Shown here: piece after piece, positions 24,574 through 33,406 of the stretch
Numbering within the stretch: the stretch's first letter is position 1
How the letters are laid out: each line of letters opens with the position of its first letter
Assembly: GCF_020410765.1 (NCBI RefSeq)
Contig: NZ_CP084541.1
Coordinates: forward strand, 496,001-560,000
Direction: 5' to 3'
DNA: 64,000 nucleotides
Origin: Streptomyces marincola
Lineage (GTDB): Bacteria; Actinomycetota; Actinomycetes; Streptomycetales; Streptomycetaceae
Notes under the pieces: generated by a model
Seen by the model: only the letters and a program-made list of their open reading frames with translations
Databases searched by the model: none
Told to the model about the DNA's origin: nothing
Made by a program: the position numbers and the translations under genes

Positions 24574-25641
24574 TCAGCCGCCGAACAATCCGTCCTGCCC
24601 GCCGCCGGCCGGGGAACGGGGCGGCTGGAGCCCGAGGTGGTGCCACGCGGCCGGGGTCGCGACCCGTCCGCGCGGGGTGCGGGCCAGCAGGCCCTCCCGC
24701 ACCAGGAACGGCTCGGCGACCTCCTCGACCGTCTCCCGCTCCTCCCCCACCGCGACGGACAGCGTCGAAAGGCCGACGGGTCCGCCGCCGAACAGCTTGA
24801 GCAGGGCGTTCAGCACCGCGCGGTCGAGCCGGTCGAGGCCCCGCTCGTCGACCTCGTACACGGCCAGCGCCCGCGTCGCCGTCTCACGCGTGACGATGCC
24901 GTCGGACCGCACCTGGGCGTAGTCGCGGACCCGGCGCAGCAGGCGGTTGGCGATGCGGGGGGTGCCGCGGGAACGGCCGGCGATCTCGGCCGCGCCCTCC
25001 GCCGTGACCTCGACGCCGAGCAGCCCCGCGGAACGGCGCACGACGCGCTCAAGCTCGGGCGGCTCGTAGAACTCCATGTGCCCGGTGAAGCCGAACCGGT
25101 CGCGCAGCGGCGGCGGCAGCAGCCCGGCCCGCGTGGTCGCGCCGACCAGGGTGAACGGCGGCAGCTCCAGGGGGATCGCGGTCGCGCCCGGGCCCTTGCC
25201 GACGACGACGTCGACCCGGAAGTCCTCCATCGCCATGTACAGCATCTCCTCGGCGGGCCTCGACATGCGGTGGATCTCGTCGAGGAACAGCACCTCGCCC
25301 TCGGTCAGCGAGGAGAGGATCGCCGCGAGGTCGCCCGCGTGCTGGATGGCCGGGCCCGAGGTGATGCGGATCGGGGCCCCCATCTCGGCGGCGATGATCA
25401 TGGAGAGCGTGGTCTTGCCGAGGCCGGGCGAGCCCGAGAGCAGGACGTGGTCCGCGGTCCCCCCGCGGGCCCGCGCCGCGCGCAGCACGAGGTCGAGCTG
25501 CTCGCGGACCCGGGTCTGCCCGATGAACTCCTCCAGGTCCTTGGGCCGCAGAGCCGCCTCGACCGCCAGGTCCTCGCCGTCCGCCGCGGCCCCCACCAGG
25601 CGTTCCGCCGCCTCGCCGCCTGCCTGTTCGTTCGCGCTCAT
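24574..25641 (-). CDS. ruvB: Holliday junction branch migration helicase RuvB
   Basis: AAA+ motor that drives RuvA-bound Holliday junctions. 355 residues. Walker A SGSPGLGKTTLS, Walker B LFLDEIHRM, sensor VGATTRAGLLPPPLRDRF and the C-terminal winged helix ending with ARTPRGRVATPAAW are all present. It lies 12 bp after ruvA. The C-terminal tail is short and glycine-rich. Confidence 0.97.
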   Translation of the reverse strand: MSANEQAGGEAAERLVGAAADGEDLAVEAALRPKDLEEFIGQTRVREQLDLVLRAARARGGTADHVLLSGSPGLGKTTLSMIIAAEMGAPIRITSGPAIQHAGDLAAILSSLTEGEVLFLDEIHRMSRPAEEMLYMAMEDFRVDVVVGKGPGATAIPLELPPFTLVGATTRAGLLPPPLRDRFGFTGHMEFYEPPELERVVRRSAGLLGVEVTAEGAAEIAGRSRGTPRIANRLLRRVRDYAQVRSDGIVTRETATRALAVYEVDERGLDRLDRAVLNALLKLFGGGPVGLSTLSVAVGEERETVEEVAEPFLVREGLLARTPRGRVATPAAWHHLGLQPPRSPAGGGQDGLFGG

Positions 25642-25653
25642 GCGGATCGCTTC

Positions 25654-26280
25654 CTACCGGGTGCGGTTGAGTGTCTGGAGGGCGGCACGCAGCAGCTGCG
25701 ACACGGCCGGGGCGGCCCCCTCGGCCGCCGCGGCCTCGGCCTGCGGGGTGACGGCCGCGACCGCCTCGTCGGCCTCGCGCGGCACGTAGCCGAGACCGAC
25801 GAGCGCGGCGTGCAGCTGGTCCCGCCAGCCCGCCGCGGCGGCCGTCGGGCGCGTGGTGGCCGCGGCGCCGGTGCCCCGGGGCTCGCCGAGCCTGTCCTTC
25901 AGCTCAAGGAGCAGCTTCTGGGCCCCCTTCTTGCCGATGCCGGGCACCGCCGTGAGCGCCTTCTCGTCGCCGGCGGCGACGGCCCGGCGCAGGGCCTCGG
26001 GCGTGTGCACGGCGAGCATCGCCTGGGCCAGTCGCGGCCCGACGCCGCTGGCGGACTGGAGCAGCTCGAACACCTGCCGTTCGTCCTCGTCGGCGAAGCC
26101 GTAGAGGGTGAGCGAGTCCTCGCGGACCACGAGCGAGGTGGCCAGCCTGGACGGCTCGCCCTGGCGCAGCCCGGCGAGCGTGCCCGGGGTGCACTGGACG
26201 ACGATGCCGACGCCCCCGACCTCCACGACGGCGGAGCCGGGGGCCAGGGCCGCGACGGGCCCCTGGACGAACGCGATCAT
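25654..26280 (-). CDS. ruvA: Holliday junction DNA-binding protein RuvA
   Basis: Junction-binding tetramer, partner of RuvB. 208 residues. OB-fold start MIAFVQGPVAALAPGSAVVE, two helix-hairpin-helix motifs (LLQSASGVGPRLAQAML and LTAVPGIGKKGAQKLLLELK), and a C-terminal RuvB-contacting domain (HAALVGLGYVPREADEAV). The ATG overlaps the ruvC stop by 4 bp. Confidence 0.97.
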   Translation of the reverse strand: MIAFVQGPVAALAPGSAVVEVGGVGIVVQCTPGTLAGLRQGEPSRLATSLVVREDSLTLYGFADEDERQVFELLQSASGVGPRLAQAMLAVHTPEALRRAVAAGDEKALTAVPGIGKKGAQKLLLELKDRLGEPRGTGAAATTRPTAAAAGWRDQLHAALVGLGYVPREADEAVAAVTPQAEAAAAEGAAPAVSQLLRAALQTLNRTR

Positions 26281-26831
26281 GACGGGGTGCTGCCCTTCGA
26301 TCGGATGGTGCCGTGCTCCGGGTGGGCCACCGCGCGGGCCCGGCGCAGGCGGTCGTGGGCGGGTGCGCGCCAGATGTGGCAGATCGCCAGGGCCAGGGCA
26401 TCGGCCGCGTCGGCCGGGCGCGGTGCCTCGCGGAGCCTGAGCAACCGGGTCACCATGGCGCCGACCTGGGCCTTGTCGGCCCGGCCGCTGCCGGTGACGG
26501 CGGCCTTCACCTCGCTGGGGGTGTGCAGGGCGAGCGGCAGTCCGCGGCGGGCCGCGCAGAGCATGGCCACGGCGCTGGCCTGGGCCGTGCCCATGACCGT
26601 CCTGATGTTGTGCTGGCTGAAGACCCGCTCGACGGCGACGACATCGGGGCTGTGCGCGTCGAGCCATTCCTCGATGCCCCGCTCGATCATGACCAGGCGC
26701 CGCGCGGTCTCCTCGTCCGCCGGGGTGCGCAGGACGCCGACGGCCGCCATGTGCAGCGGGCGCCCGGTGCTGCCGTCCACCACCCCCACCCCGCAGCGCG
26801 TCAGCCCCGGGTCCACGCCCATGACTCGCAC
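26277..26831 (-). CDS. ruvC: Holliday junction endonuclease RuvC
   Basis: Resolves Holliday junctions. 184 residues. RNase H-like fold with the catalytic Asp in VMGVDPGLTRCGVGVVD, then VAVERVFSQHNIRTVMGTAQ (Glu) and PRPADAADALALAICH (Asp-x-x-Asp). First gene of the ruvC-ruvA-ruvB operon; 306 bp separate it from yebC upstream. Confidence 0.97.
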   Translation of the reverse strand: MRVMGVDPGLTRCGVGVVDGSTGRPLHMAAVGVLRTPADEETARRLVMIERGIEEWLDAHSPDVVAVERVFSQHNIRTVMGTAQASAVAMLCAARRGLPLALHTPSEVKAAVTGSGRADKAQVGAMVTRLLRLREAPRPADAADALALAICHIWRAPAHDRLRRARAVAHPEHGTIRSKGSTPS

Positions 26832-27137
26832 CGGCCCTCCCTCGCTCGCCGTGATCAGCCTTCAGCCGTGCGGCAGGCTACCGGCCACCACCGACAACGG
26901 GGCGCGCGGCGAAGCCGGCCGCCCACCCGCGCGCCGGTGCCGCCCGGACGGAGGTTCCGCGCCCCCGGAGCGCACCGGAACGACGCGCGCCCCTCCCCCG
27001 GGCCGGGTGCCGTTCCGCCGCGGCCCGTCGGAACCGGTCCCCGCGCCGCGAGCAGGTATCGGAAGAGCGGCAGGGCAGGCCGGGACCAGGGAGCTGCCGG
27101 CCGCGCGCGGCGGGCGGGAGCGCCCGCGGGCCAGGGC
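26832..27137. other. Intergenic region between yebC and ruvC
   Basis: 306 bp, very GC-rich. No convincing coding frame, riboswitch or hairpin was found. The part next to ruvC presumably carries the ruvCAB promoter, but no clear -35/-10 pair is visible. Confidence 0.5.
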
Positions 27138-27890
27138 CTAGGCGTCGACCTTGGCCATGACGTCGTCGGCGACATCGAAGTTGGCGAAGACGTTCTGCAC
27201 GTCGTCGCTGTCCTCCAGCGCGTCGATCAGCCGGAAGATCTTGCGGGCACCGTCCTCGTCGAGCTCGACCTGCATGGTCGGCACGAACGCCGCCTCGGCC
27301 GAGTCGTAGTCGATCCCGGCGTCCTGGAGGGCCGTGCGGACCGCGACCAGGTCGCCCGCCTCGCTCAGCACCTCGAAGGACTCGCCCAGGTCGTTGACCT
27401 CCTCCGCGCCCGCGTCGAGAACGGCGCCGAGGACGTCGTCCTCCGTCAGCCCGCCCTTGGGGACCAGGACGACGCCCTTCCTGTTGAACAGGTAGGAGAC
27501 CGAGCCGGGGTCGGCCATGGAGCCGCCGTTGCGGGTCATGGCGACGCGCACGTCGGAGGCCGCCCGGTTCCTGTTGTCGGTGAGGCACTCGATCAGCACG
27601 GCGACGCCGTTGGGGCCGTAGCCCTCGTACATGATCGTCTGGTAGTCCGCGCCGCCCGCTTCGAGTCCCGCGCCGCGCTTGACGGCACGCTCGATGTTGT
27701 TGTTCGGGACCGAGCTCTTCTTGGCCTTCTGGATGGCGTCGTAGAGCGTGGGGTTGCCGTCCGGGTCCCCGCCCCCCGTGCGCGCCGCGACCTCGATGTT
27801 CTTGATCAGCTTGGCGAACAGCTTGCCGCGCTTGGCATCGATCACGGCCTTCTTGTGCTTGGTGGTTGCCCACTTGGAGTGGCCGGACAC
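27138..27890 (-). CDS. yebC: YebC/PmpR family protein
   Basis: 250 residues, full length. The start MSGHSKWATTKHKKAVIDAK and the central SVPNNNIERAVKRGAG are diagnostic for the TACO1/YebC family, whose members act as translation factors for difficult sequences or, by older reports, as DNA-binding regulators. It sits between pdxT and ruvC, as in many actinobacteria. Confidence 0.95.
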   Translation of the reverse strand: MSGHSKWATTKHKKAVIDAKRGKLFAKLIKNIEVAARTGGGDPDGNPTLYDAIQKAKKSSVPNNNIERAVKRGAGLEAGGADYQTIMYEGYGPNGVAVLIECLTDNRNRAASDVRVAMTRNGGSMADPGSVSYLFNRKGVVLVPKGGLTEDDVLGAVLDAGAEEVNDLGESFEVLSEAGDLVAVRTALQDAGIDYDSAEAAFVPTMQVELDEDGARKIFRLIDALEDSDDVQNVFANFDVADDVMAKVDA

Positions 27891-27950
27891 AGCGCTGCTC
27901 CTTCGATGTCACCAGAATTCAACCGACGTGGTGATCCTACCGGGAGCGGC

Positions 27951-28541
27951 CTACCTGGCGGCGCGCACCATGTCGGCGAACAGGGCGTGCACCCGGTGGT
28001 CCCCCGTCAGCTCGGGGTGGAACGCGGTCGCGAGCAGGGCTCCCTGCCGCACCGCGACGGTGTGGCCGCCGTACTCGGCGACCGGCTCGGCGGCGGCCCC
28101 GATCGACTCCACCCAGGGGGCGCGGATGAACACGCCGTGAACGGGCCCACCCGGCACCCCGGCCACCTCGACGGCGGCCTCGAACGACTCGTTCTGGCGG
28201 CCGAAGGCGTTGCGCCGCACGATCATGTCGATGCCCCCGACGGTCTCCTGGCCCGAGCGCGGATCGAGGATCTTGTCCGCGAGCATGATCATGCCGGCGC
28301 ACGAGCCGTACACCGGCAGCCCGTCGCGCACCCGCTCCCGCAGCGGCCCGAGCAGGCCGAACGCGACCGCGAGCTTGGAGATGGCGGTGGACTCCCCGCC
28401 GGGGATGACCAGGCCGTCCACCGAGGCCAGCTCCTCGGGGCGGCGCACGGAAACAGCCCGTACGCCGGCCCCGGTGAGCGCGGCGAGATGTTCGCGCACG
28501 TCGCCCTGGAGGGCGAGCACGCCGACGACGGGGGTCGTCAC
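27951..28541 (-). CDS. pdxT: Pyridoxal 5'-phosphate synthase glutaminase subunit
   Basis: Supplies ammonia from glutamine to PdxS in the DXP-independent vitamin B6 pathway. 196 residues. Class I glutaminase-like triad: Cys81 in PVYGSCAGMIML, and His/Glu in ATAFHPELTGD; the start GVLALQGDVREHLAAL is typical. It follows pdxS by 28 bp. Confidence 0.97.
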   Translation of the reverse strand: MTTPVVGVLALQGDVREHLAALTGAGVRAVSVRRPEELASVDGLVIPGGESTAISKLAVAFGLLGPLRERVRDGLPVYGSCAGMIMLADKILDPRSGQETVGGIDMIVRRNAFGRQNESFEAAVEVAGVPGGPVHGVFIRAPWVESIGAAAEPVAEYGGHTVAVRQGALLATAFHPELTGDHRVHALFADMVRAAR

Positions 28542-28569
28542 GGTGCGGTGCCTCGCTTTCCCGTTCCGC

Positions 28570-29484
28570 TCACCAGCCGCGCTCGGCGTAGCGCTCGGCG
28601 CCCGGCGTGGTGTCGATGTTGATGCCGACCATGGCCTCGCCGAGACCGCGCGAGACGTCCGCCACGACCTTCGGGTCGTCGTGGAACGTCGTGGCCTTGA
28701 CGATGGCGGCGGCGCGCTTGGCCGGGTCGCCCGACTTGAAGATGCCGGAGCCGACGAAGACGCCCTCGGCGCCGAGCTGCCGCATCAGCGCCGCGTCGGC
28801 CGGGGTGGCCACGCCGCCGGCGGAGAACAGCACGACCGGCAGCCTGCCGAGTTCGGCGACCTCGCGGACCAGTTCGTAGGGGGCGCGCAGCTCCTTGGCC
28901 GCGGCGTACAGCTCGTGGTTGTCCAGGGCGCGCAGCCGGCCGATCTCGCCCCGGATCTGACGCATGTGGCGGACGGCCTCGACGACGTTGCCCGTCCCGG
29001 CCTCGCCCTTGGAGCGGATCATGGCCGCGCCCTCGGCGATGCGGCGCAGCGCTTCGCCCAGGTTGGTCGCGCCGCAGACGAAGGGGGTGGTGAACGACCA
29101 CTTGTCGGTGTGGTTGACCTCGTCGGCCGGGGTCAGCACCTCGGACTCGTCGATGTAGTCGACGCCGAGCGCCTGGAGCACCTGGGCCTCGACGACGTGC
29201 CCGATGCGGGACTTGGCCATCACGGGGATCGAGACGGCCTCGATGATGCCGTCGATCATGTCCGGGTCGGACATGCGGGCCACGCCGCCGTCCTTGCGGA
29301 TGTCCGCGGGGACGCGCTCCAGCGCCATCACGGCGACCGCTCCCGCGTCCTCCGCGATCTTCGCCTGCTCGGGCGTGACGACGTCCATGATCACGCCGCC
29401 CTTGAGCTGCTCCGCCATGCCGCGCTTGACGCGGGCGGTACCGGTTTCCGGGGTCTGGGGGGCGCTGGATGACGTGCTCGACAC
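28570..29484 (-). CDS. pdxS: Pyridoxal 5'-phosphate synthase lyase subunit
   Basis: Condenses ribose 5-phosphate, glyceraldehyde 3-phosphate and ammonia into PLP. 304 residues. The Schiff-base Lys is Lys91 in PVMAKSRIGH; VKRGMAEQLKGGVIMDVV and GGVATPADAALMRQLGA are family motifs. GTG start with GAGGT ten bases ahead. First gene of pdxS-pdxT; a MocR-type PdxR is not adjacent. Confidence 0.98.
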   Translation of the reverse strand: MSSTSSSAPQTPETGTARVKRGMAEQLKGGVIMDVVTPEQAKIAEDAGAVAVMALERVPADIRKDGGVARMSDPDMIDGIIEAVSIPVMAKSRIGHVVEAQVLQALGVDYIDESEVLTPADEVNHTDKWSFTTPFVCGATNLGEALRRIAEGAAMIRSKGEAGTGNVVEAVRHMRQIRGEIGRLRALDNHELYAAAKELRAPYELVREVAELGRLPVVLFSAGGVATPADAALMRQLGAEGVFVGSGIFKSGDPAKRAAAIVKATTFHDDPKVVADVSRGLGEAMVGINIDTTPGAERYAERGW

Positions 29485-29822
29485 GAATTGACCTCACTCG
29501 ACGGAAATGTGTGCGATACGACCATGGTAGGGCCGCGCCTGAGCGAACCGCGGAGCACTCCGCCGCCCGGCGGGCGCCACCTCCCGATGGAACCGCGCGG
29601 TGGCCCGTTCCGGAAGGGCCAATCGACGCTCAGTGGCCCGGTCCCTCGGCCCGGGTCCCCCAGTGCCCCATCAGCCAAGGCCTGCCCCGTCGCGACGCCC
29701 GGCACGTCACCTCGCTGCGTTGCCGCATCACCCAAGTGCGCCCAGCACGAGGGCGATCCGGCGCCTTGCGATGCACCGCACCGGATCGCCGCTCCTCGAC
29801 GGGCAAACCCTGACTCGCGGCA
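29485..29822. other. Intergenic region between the LemA-like gene and pdxS
   Basis: 338 bp. It holds a strong inverted repeat at 29752-29790 (listed separately) and, nearer pdxS, the expected pdxST promoter. No convincing coding frame is seen on either strand. Confidence 0.55.
29752..29790 (-). terminator. Inverted repeat, probable terminator of the PIM operon
   Basis: Perfect 10-bp arms GGCGATCCGG (29752-29761) and CCGGATCGCC (29781-29790) enclose a 19-nt loop with a small nested TGCG/CGCA stem. It starts 32 bp after the LemA-like gene stop on the minus strand. Confidence 0.55.
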
Positions 29823-30353
29823 CTATTCGGTGAGCGCGGCGGGCGGCTCGTCGTCCATCTCGAACGCGAGCGGGAAGGGCGCGTGCCCGGCCAGCCGGAA
29901 CCACCGCACCGTCCTGTGCCGCCGCACGGCCCGCGCCGCGCGCACCGCGTCGTTGTGGAAACGCCTGGCCATGGGCACGCGGCGCACCGCGGCGAGCAGC
30001 TCCTCCGCCGTGCCGGACCCGCCGGGCGCCTCGCGCAGCGCGCGCACCTGCGCGGGCTCGGCGAGCACCACCCGCAGCGCCTGGCTCAGCTCGCTCTCCG
30101 CGACCTCGCGGTGCTCGTCCTCCGCGAGCCGCGCCGCGTGCGCCGCCTGGTGGAGCACCATCGAGGCGGCCGGGTCGAACACCCCCGCCGTGGCCAGTTC
30201 CTGCGCGACGGAGGCGCGGCGCAGCAACTGGGCGTCCAGCGCCGCGCGGGCCGCGTCGATGCGCGCGTGCAGCCGGTCGAGGCGGCCGGCTGTCCAGCTG
30301 AGGTAGATGCCGACCAGCACCAGGGCGACGGCGATCCAGATGACAGTGGTCAC
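29823..30353 (-). CDS. LemA-like membrane protein
   Basis: 176 residues. One N-terminal helix (VIWIAVALVLVGIYLSW) is followed by a helical region with LDRLHARIDAARAALDAQLLRRAS, which matches the LemA core pattern of a basic, heptad-like helix after the anchor. The C-terminal part carries VPMARRFHNDAVRAARAVR, close to the LemA YNDAV-type motif. GTG start. It is last in the pgsA-patA-pimA unit, 47 bp after pimA, in a position conserved in Streptomyces. Role unknown; placement suggests an envelope function. Confidence 0.8.
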   Translation of the reverse strand: MTTVIWIAVALVLVGIYLSWTAGRLDRLHARIDAARAALDAQLLRRASVAQELATAGVFDPAASMVLHQAAHAARLAEDEHREVAESELSQALRVVLAEPAQVRALREAPGGSGTAEELLAAVRRVPMARRFHNDAVRAARAVRRHRTVRWFRLAGHAPFPLAFEMDDEPPAALTE

Positions 30354-30400
30354 GGCCCGTCACCCTACCGGCCGCCCGCGGCCGGGCCCCCGGCCACCGC

Positions 30401-31561
30401 TCAGTCCCTGGCGAAGCCGAGCCGGCCGAGCAGCCCGGCCCGGTCGTCGGGCGCCACGGCCTCCGCGCCCGCGGCGACCGTCTCGTAGACGGCGAGGACA
30501 TCGGCGCCGACCGTGGCCCAGTCGAACTTCCGCACGTGCTCGCTGCCGCGTTCCCGCAGGTCGGCACGCCGCCGCGGGTCGGCGAGCAGCCCCGCGGCGG
30601 CGCGCGCAAGCGCGTCGGCGTCCTCGTTGGGGAACAGCTCACCCGCCGTCCCGCCGCCGAGCACCTGCGCGAACGCGTCCAGGTCGCTCGCCAGCACCGG
30701 GGCGCCCGCCGACATGGCCTCGACCAGGATGATGCCGAAGCTCTCGCCCCCGGTGTTGGGCGCCACGTACAGGTCGACGCTGCGCAGCAGCCTGGCCTTG
30801 TCCTCGTCGCTGACCATGCCGAGGAACTCGACCCGGTCGCGCATGTGCCGCGGCAGCCCGGCGACGGCCTCCTTCTCGTCCCCGCGGCCGGCCACGAGCA
30901 GGCGCGCGCCCGGCCTGGCGGCGAGGATGCCGGGCAGGGCCCGCATCAGCACCGGGAGCCCCTTGCGCGGCTCGTCGATGCGCCCGATGAAGCCGATGGT
31001 CTGGTCCTGCCACTCGGCTCTCGGCTCGGCGTCCGCGAAGAAGCGCACGTCGACCCCGTTCGGGATCACCACCGCGTCCCCGCCCAGGTGCTCCACGAGG
31101 GTGCGGCGCGCGTACTCGCTCACCGCGATCCTGGCGCTGATCTTCTCCAGCGCGGGCTGGAGGATCGGATAGGCCGCGCTCATGGCCCTGGACCTGGAGT
31201 TGGAGGTGTGGAACGTGGCGACGATGGGGCCGCGCGCCGCCCAGCAGGTCAGCAGCCCGAGGGAGGGAACGACCGGCTCGTGGATGTGCAGGACGTCGAA
31301 GTCGCCCTCCTTGACCCACCTGCGGACCCGGCCGACCGACATCACGCCGAGGTTGACCCGGGCGACGGAGCCGTTGTACGGCACCGAGACGGCGCCCCCC
31401 GCCGGCACCACGTAGGGCGGCAGCGGGGTCCCGTCCTCCGCGGGGGCGAGCACCGACACGTGGTGGCCGAGCCGCAGCAGGTGCTCGGCGAGATCGCGCA
31501 CGTGGAACTGCACGCCGCCCGGCACATCCCACGAGTAGGGGCAGACGATGCCGATCCTCAT
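30401..31561 (-). CDS. pimA: Phosphatidylinositol alpha-mannosyltransferase (PimA-like GT4)
   Basis: Adds the first mannose from GDP-mannose to phosphatidylinositol, starting PIM synthesis at the inner face of the membrane. 386 residues, GT-B fold. N-terminal MRIGIVCPYSWDVPGGVQFH and VLHIHEPVVPSLGLL match PimA; the nucleotide-sugar site shows FIGRIDEPRKGLPVLM and APNTGGESFGIILVEAMSAG with the GT4 E-x7-E. The ATG overlaps the patA stop by 4 bp. Order pgsA-patA-pimA equals that in mycobacteria, which makes PimA more likely than another GT4. Confidence 0.93.
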   Translation of the reverse strand: MRIGIVCPYSWDVPGGVQFHVRDLAEHLLRLGHHVSVLAPAEDGTPLPPYVVPAGGAVSVPYNGSVARVNLGVMSVGRVRRWVKEGDFDVLHIHEPVVPSLGLLTCWAARGPIVATFHTSNSRSRAMSAAYPILQPALEKISARIAVSEYARRTLVEHLGGDAVVIPNGVDVRFFADAEPRAEWQDQTIGFIGRIDEPRKGLPVLMRALPGILAARPGARLLVAGRGDEKEAVAGLPRHMRDRVEFLGMVSDEDKARLLRSVDLYVAPNTGGESFGIILVEAMSAGAPVLASDLDAFAQVLGGGTAGELFPNEDADALARAAAGLLADPRRRADLRERGSEHVRKFDWATVGADVLAVYETVAAGAEAVAPDDRAGLLGRLGFARD

Positions 31562-32478
31562 GCCGTTCCGCCTCCGTTCGCCCCAGCGGGCCGCGGCTCC
31601 AGGTCGTCGAGCCACAGCCGCTGGAGCATGTGCCAGTCCTGCGGGTGCGCGGCGATACCGGCCGCGAAGCGGTCCGCCACGGCCTGCGTCATGACCGCCG
31701 TGCGCTCCGCGCGCGTGCCGCCGGCGGGCACGGGCACCGGCGGGTGGATCCGCCCCTTCATCACCGGGGTCTCGTCGTACCACAGGGTGACGGGCAGCAG
31801 CAGGGCGCCTGTCTGCTGGGCCAGCAGCGCGGGCCCGGCGGGCATGCGCGTGGCCGAGCCGAAGAACGCGACCTCGACCCCGGACGCCGACAGGTCGCGG
31901 TCGGCGACCAGCGCCACGAGCCCGCCGTCGCGCAGCCTGCGGGCGAGGCGCCCGAACGAGGTGCCGCCCGTGTGGGCCAGCACCTCCATGCCAAGCGACT
32001 CGCGGTGGGCGACGAAACGGTCGAAGACGCTGTCGGGTTTCAGCCGTTCCGCGACCGTCGTCAGCGGAACGCCGAGCGCCGCGCCCGCCCAGGCGCCCGC
32101 GAGGTCCCAGTTCGCCGTGTGGGGCAGCGCGATGACCACGCCGCGGCCCGAGGCCAGGCCGTCGGTGAGCCGGTCGATGTCCTGGGCCGCGAAGGACGCG
32201 GCGATGCGCTGCCTGCTCCACGTGGAGAGCCGGAAGGACTCCATCCAGTACCGCAGGTAGCTGCGCATCCCGGCCCGCGACAGCTCGCGCAGCGCCTCGG
32301 GCCCCGCCTCGGGCACCACACGCGCGAGGTTCGCCTCAAGGCGGCGCACGCCGGGTCCGCGCCGGCGCCACGCGACATCGGCCGTGCGCCGTCCCAGCGC
32401 GCGCGCCGCCGGCTCGGGGAGCCGTTTGACCGCGCCCCACCCGGCGCCGTACAGCGCGCCCGCGAGCCGTTCGTTCAT
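31558..32478 (-). CDS. patA: Phosphatidylinositol mannoside acyltransferase (PatA-like)
   Basis: Acylates the mannose of PIM. 306 residues of the lipid A biosynthesis acyltransferase (HtrB/LpxL) superfamily, with the catalytic HX4D at His120-Asp125 (ALPHTANWDLAG). Other family motifs are ERLKPDSVFDRFVAHRES and VALVADRDLSASGVEVAFFG. ATG start overlaps the pgsA stop (ATGA). Neighbour pimA and the mycobacterial order set the substrate as PIM. Confidence 0.93.
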   Translation of the reverse strand: MNERLAGALYGAGWGAVKRLPEPAARALGRRTADVAWRRRGPGVRRLEANLARVVPEAGPEALRELSRAGMRSYLRYWMESFRLSTWSRQRIAASFAAQDIDRLTDGLASGRGVVIALPHTANWDLAGAWAGAALGVPLTTVAERLKPDSVFDRFVAHRESLGMEVLAHTGGTSFGRLARRLRDGGLVALVADRDLSASGVEVAFFGSATRMPAGPALLAQQTGALLLPVTLWYDETPVMKGRIHPPVPVPAGGTRAERTAVMTQAVADRFAAGIAAHPQDWHMLQRLWLDDLEPRPAGANGGGTA

Positions 32479-33149
32479 GAGGCCGGCCCGCTGCCCCGCG
32501 CCTCCCCGCGCTCGGCCGCGTCCGCCTCCGCGGACTCCCGGCGCACGGTGACCACGCGCTGGGCGAGCGTGACGGCGCTGCCCGCGGCCACCACCCACAG
32601 CGCCACGGGCAGCAGGATGTCGATGTGCGGCACGCCGAAGGTCCGCTCCCAGCCGGCGAAGCCGGCGCACACCAGCGTGATGACGAGCCGCTCGGCGCGT
32701 TCGACGAGGCCGTTGACCTTCACCGGCAGGCCGATGCTCTCGCCCCTGGCCTTGGTGTAGGAGACGACCTGCCCGCTGGCGAGGCAGAACAGCGTCACGG
32801 AGCACAGCGCCAGGTTGTCGCCCTCGCCCGCGTACCACAGGGCGATGCCGGAGAAGATGGCCGCGTCCGCGAGGCGGTCGAGCGTGGAGTCGAGGAACGC
32901 CCCCCACCGGCTCGACGTCCCGAGCTGCCGGGCCATGTTGCCGTCGATGAGGTCGGAGAACACGAAAAGCGTGATCACGACGGTGCCCCAGAAGAACTCG
33001 CCCCGAGGGTAGAAGGCCAGCGCTCCCGCCATCACACCGGCGGTGCCGATGAGTGTCACGGCGTCCGGGCTGACCCGCCATCTCAGCAGCAGGGCGGCGA
33101 ACGGCGTGAGGACACGCGTGAAAAAGGCACGCGCGTACTTGTTGAGCAT
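32475..33149 (-). CDS. pgsA: Phosphatidylinositol (phosphate) synthase
   Basis: CDP-alcohol phosphatidyltransferase making phosphatidylinositol phosphate from CDP-diacylglycerol. 224 residues, about six membrane helices. The signature D-G-x2-A-R-x8-G-x3-D-x3-D is complete at residues 69-91 (DGNMARQLGTSSRW, then G83, D87, D91). The ATG at 33149 has GGGAAGGAC just upstream; the frame is open earlier but that part is unsupported. First gene of the PIM unit, so it supplies the lipid used by PimA. Confidence 0.94.
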   Translation of the reverse strand: MLNKYARAFFTRVLTPFAALLLRWRVSPDAVTLIGTAGVMAGALAFYPRGEFFWGTVVITLFVFSDLIDGNMARQLGTSSRWGAFLDSTLDRLADAAIFSGIALWYAGEGDNLALCSVTLFCLASGQVVSYTKARGESIGLPVKVNGLVERAERLVITLVCAGFAGWERTFGVPHIDILLPVALWVVAAGSAVTLAQRVVTVRRESAEADAAERGEARGSGPAS

Positions 33150-33406
33150 GTCCTTCCCAGGGGTCGCAGGGGGCCGCGCTGCGGCGGCCGCCGTGAGGGC
33201 CCCATCGTAGTCACGCCGCGCGGGCACTCGCGCGGCACCCGGCCCCTGTCCCGGCGGTCCCGAATCCGCCACCCGGCGGGCACTCCCCCCGCTAGGCTGA
33301 TCCCGCGCAGGGTTGCCGCGGGCCCCGGATGGGCAAGGGCCTGTCGGCGACCGAGTCAGCGGCCCCCGGGCGCGTGCCGGGGGCGGGAAGAGTGTGGGGG
33401 TGGCCG

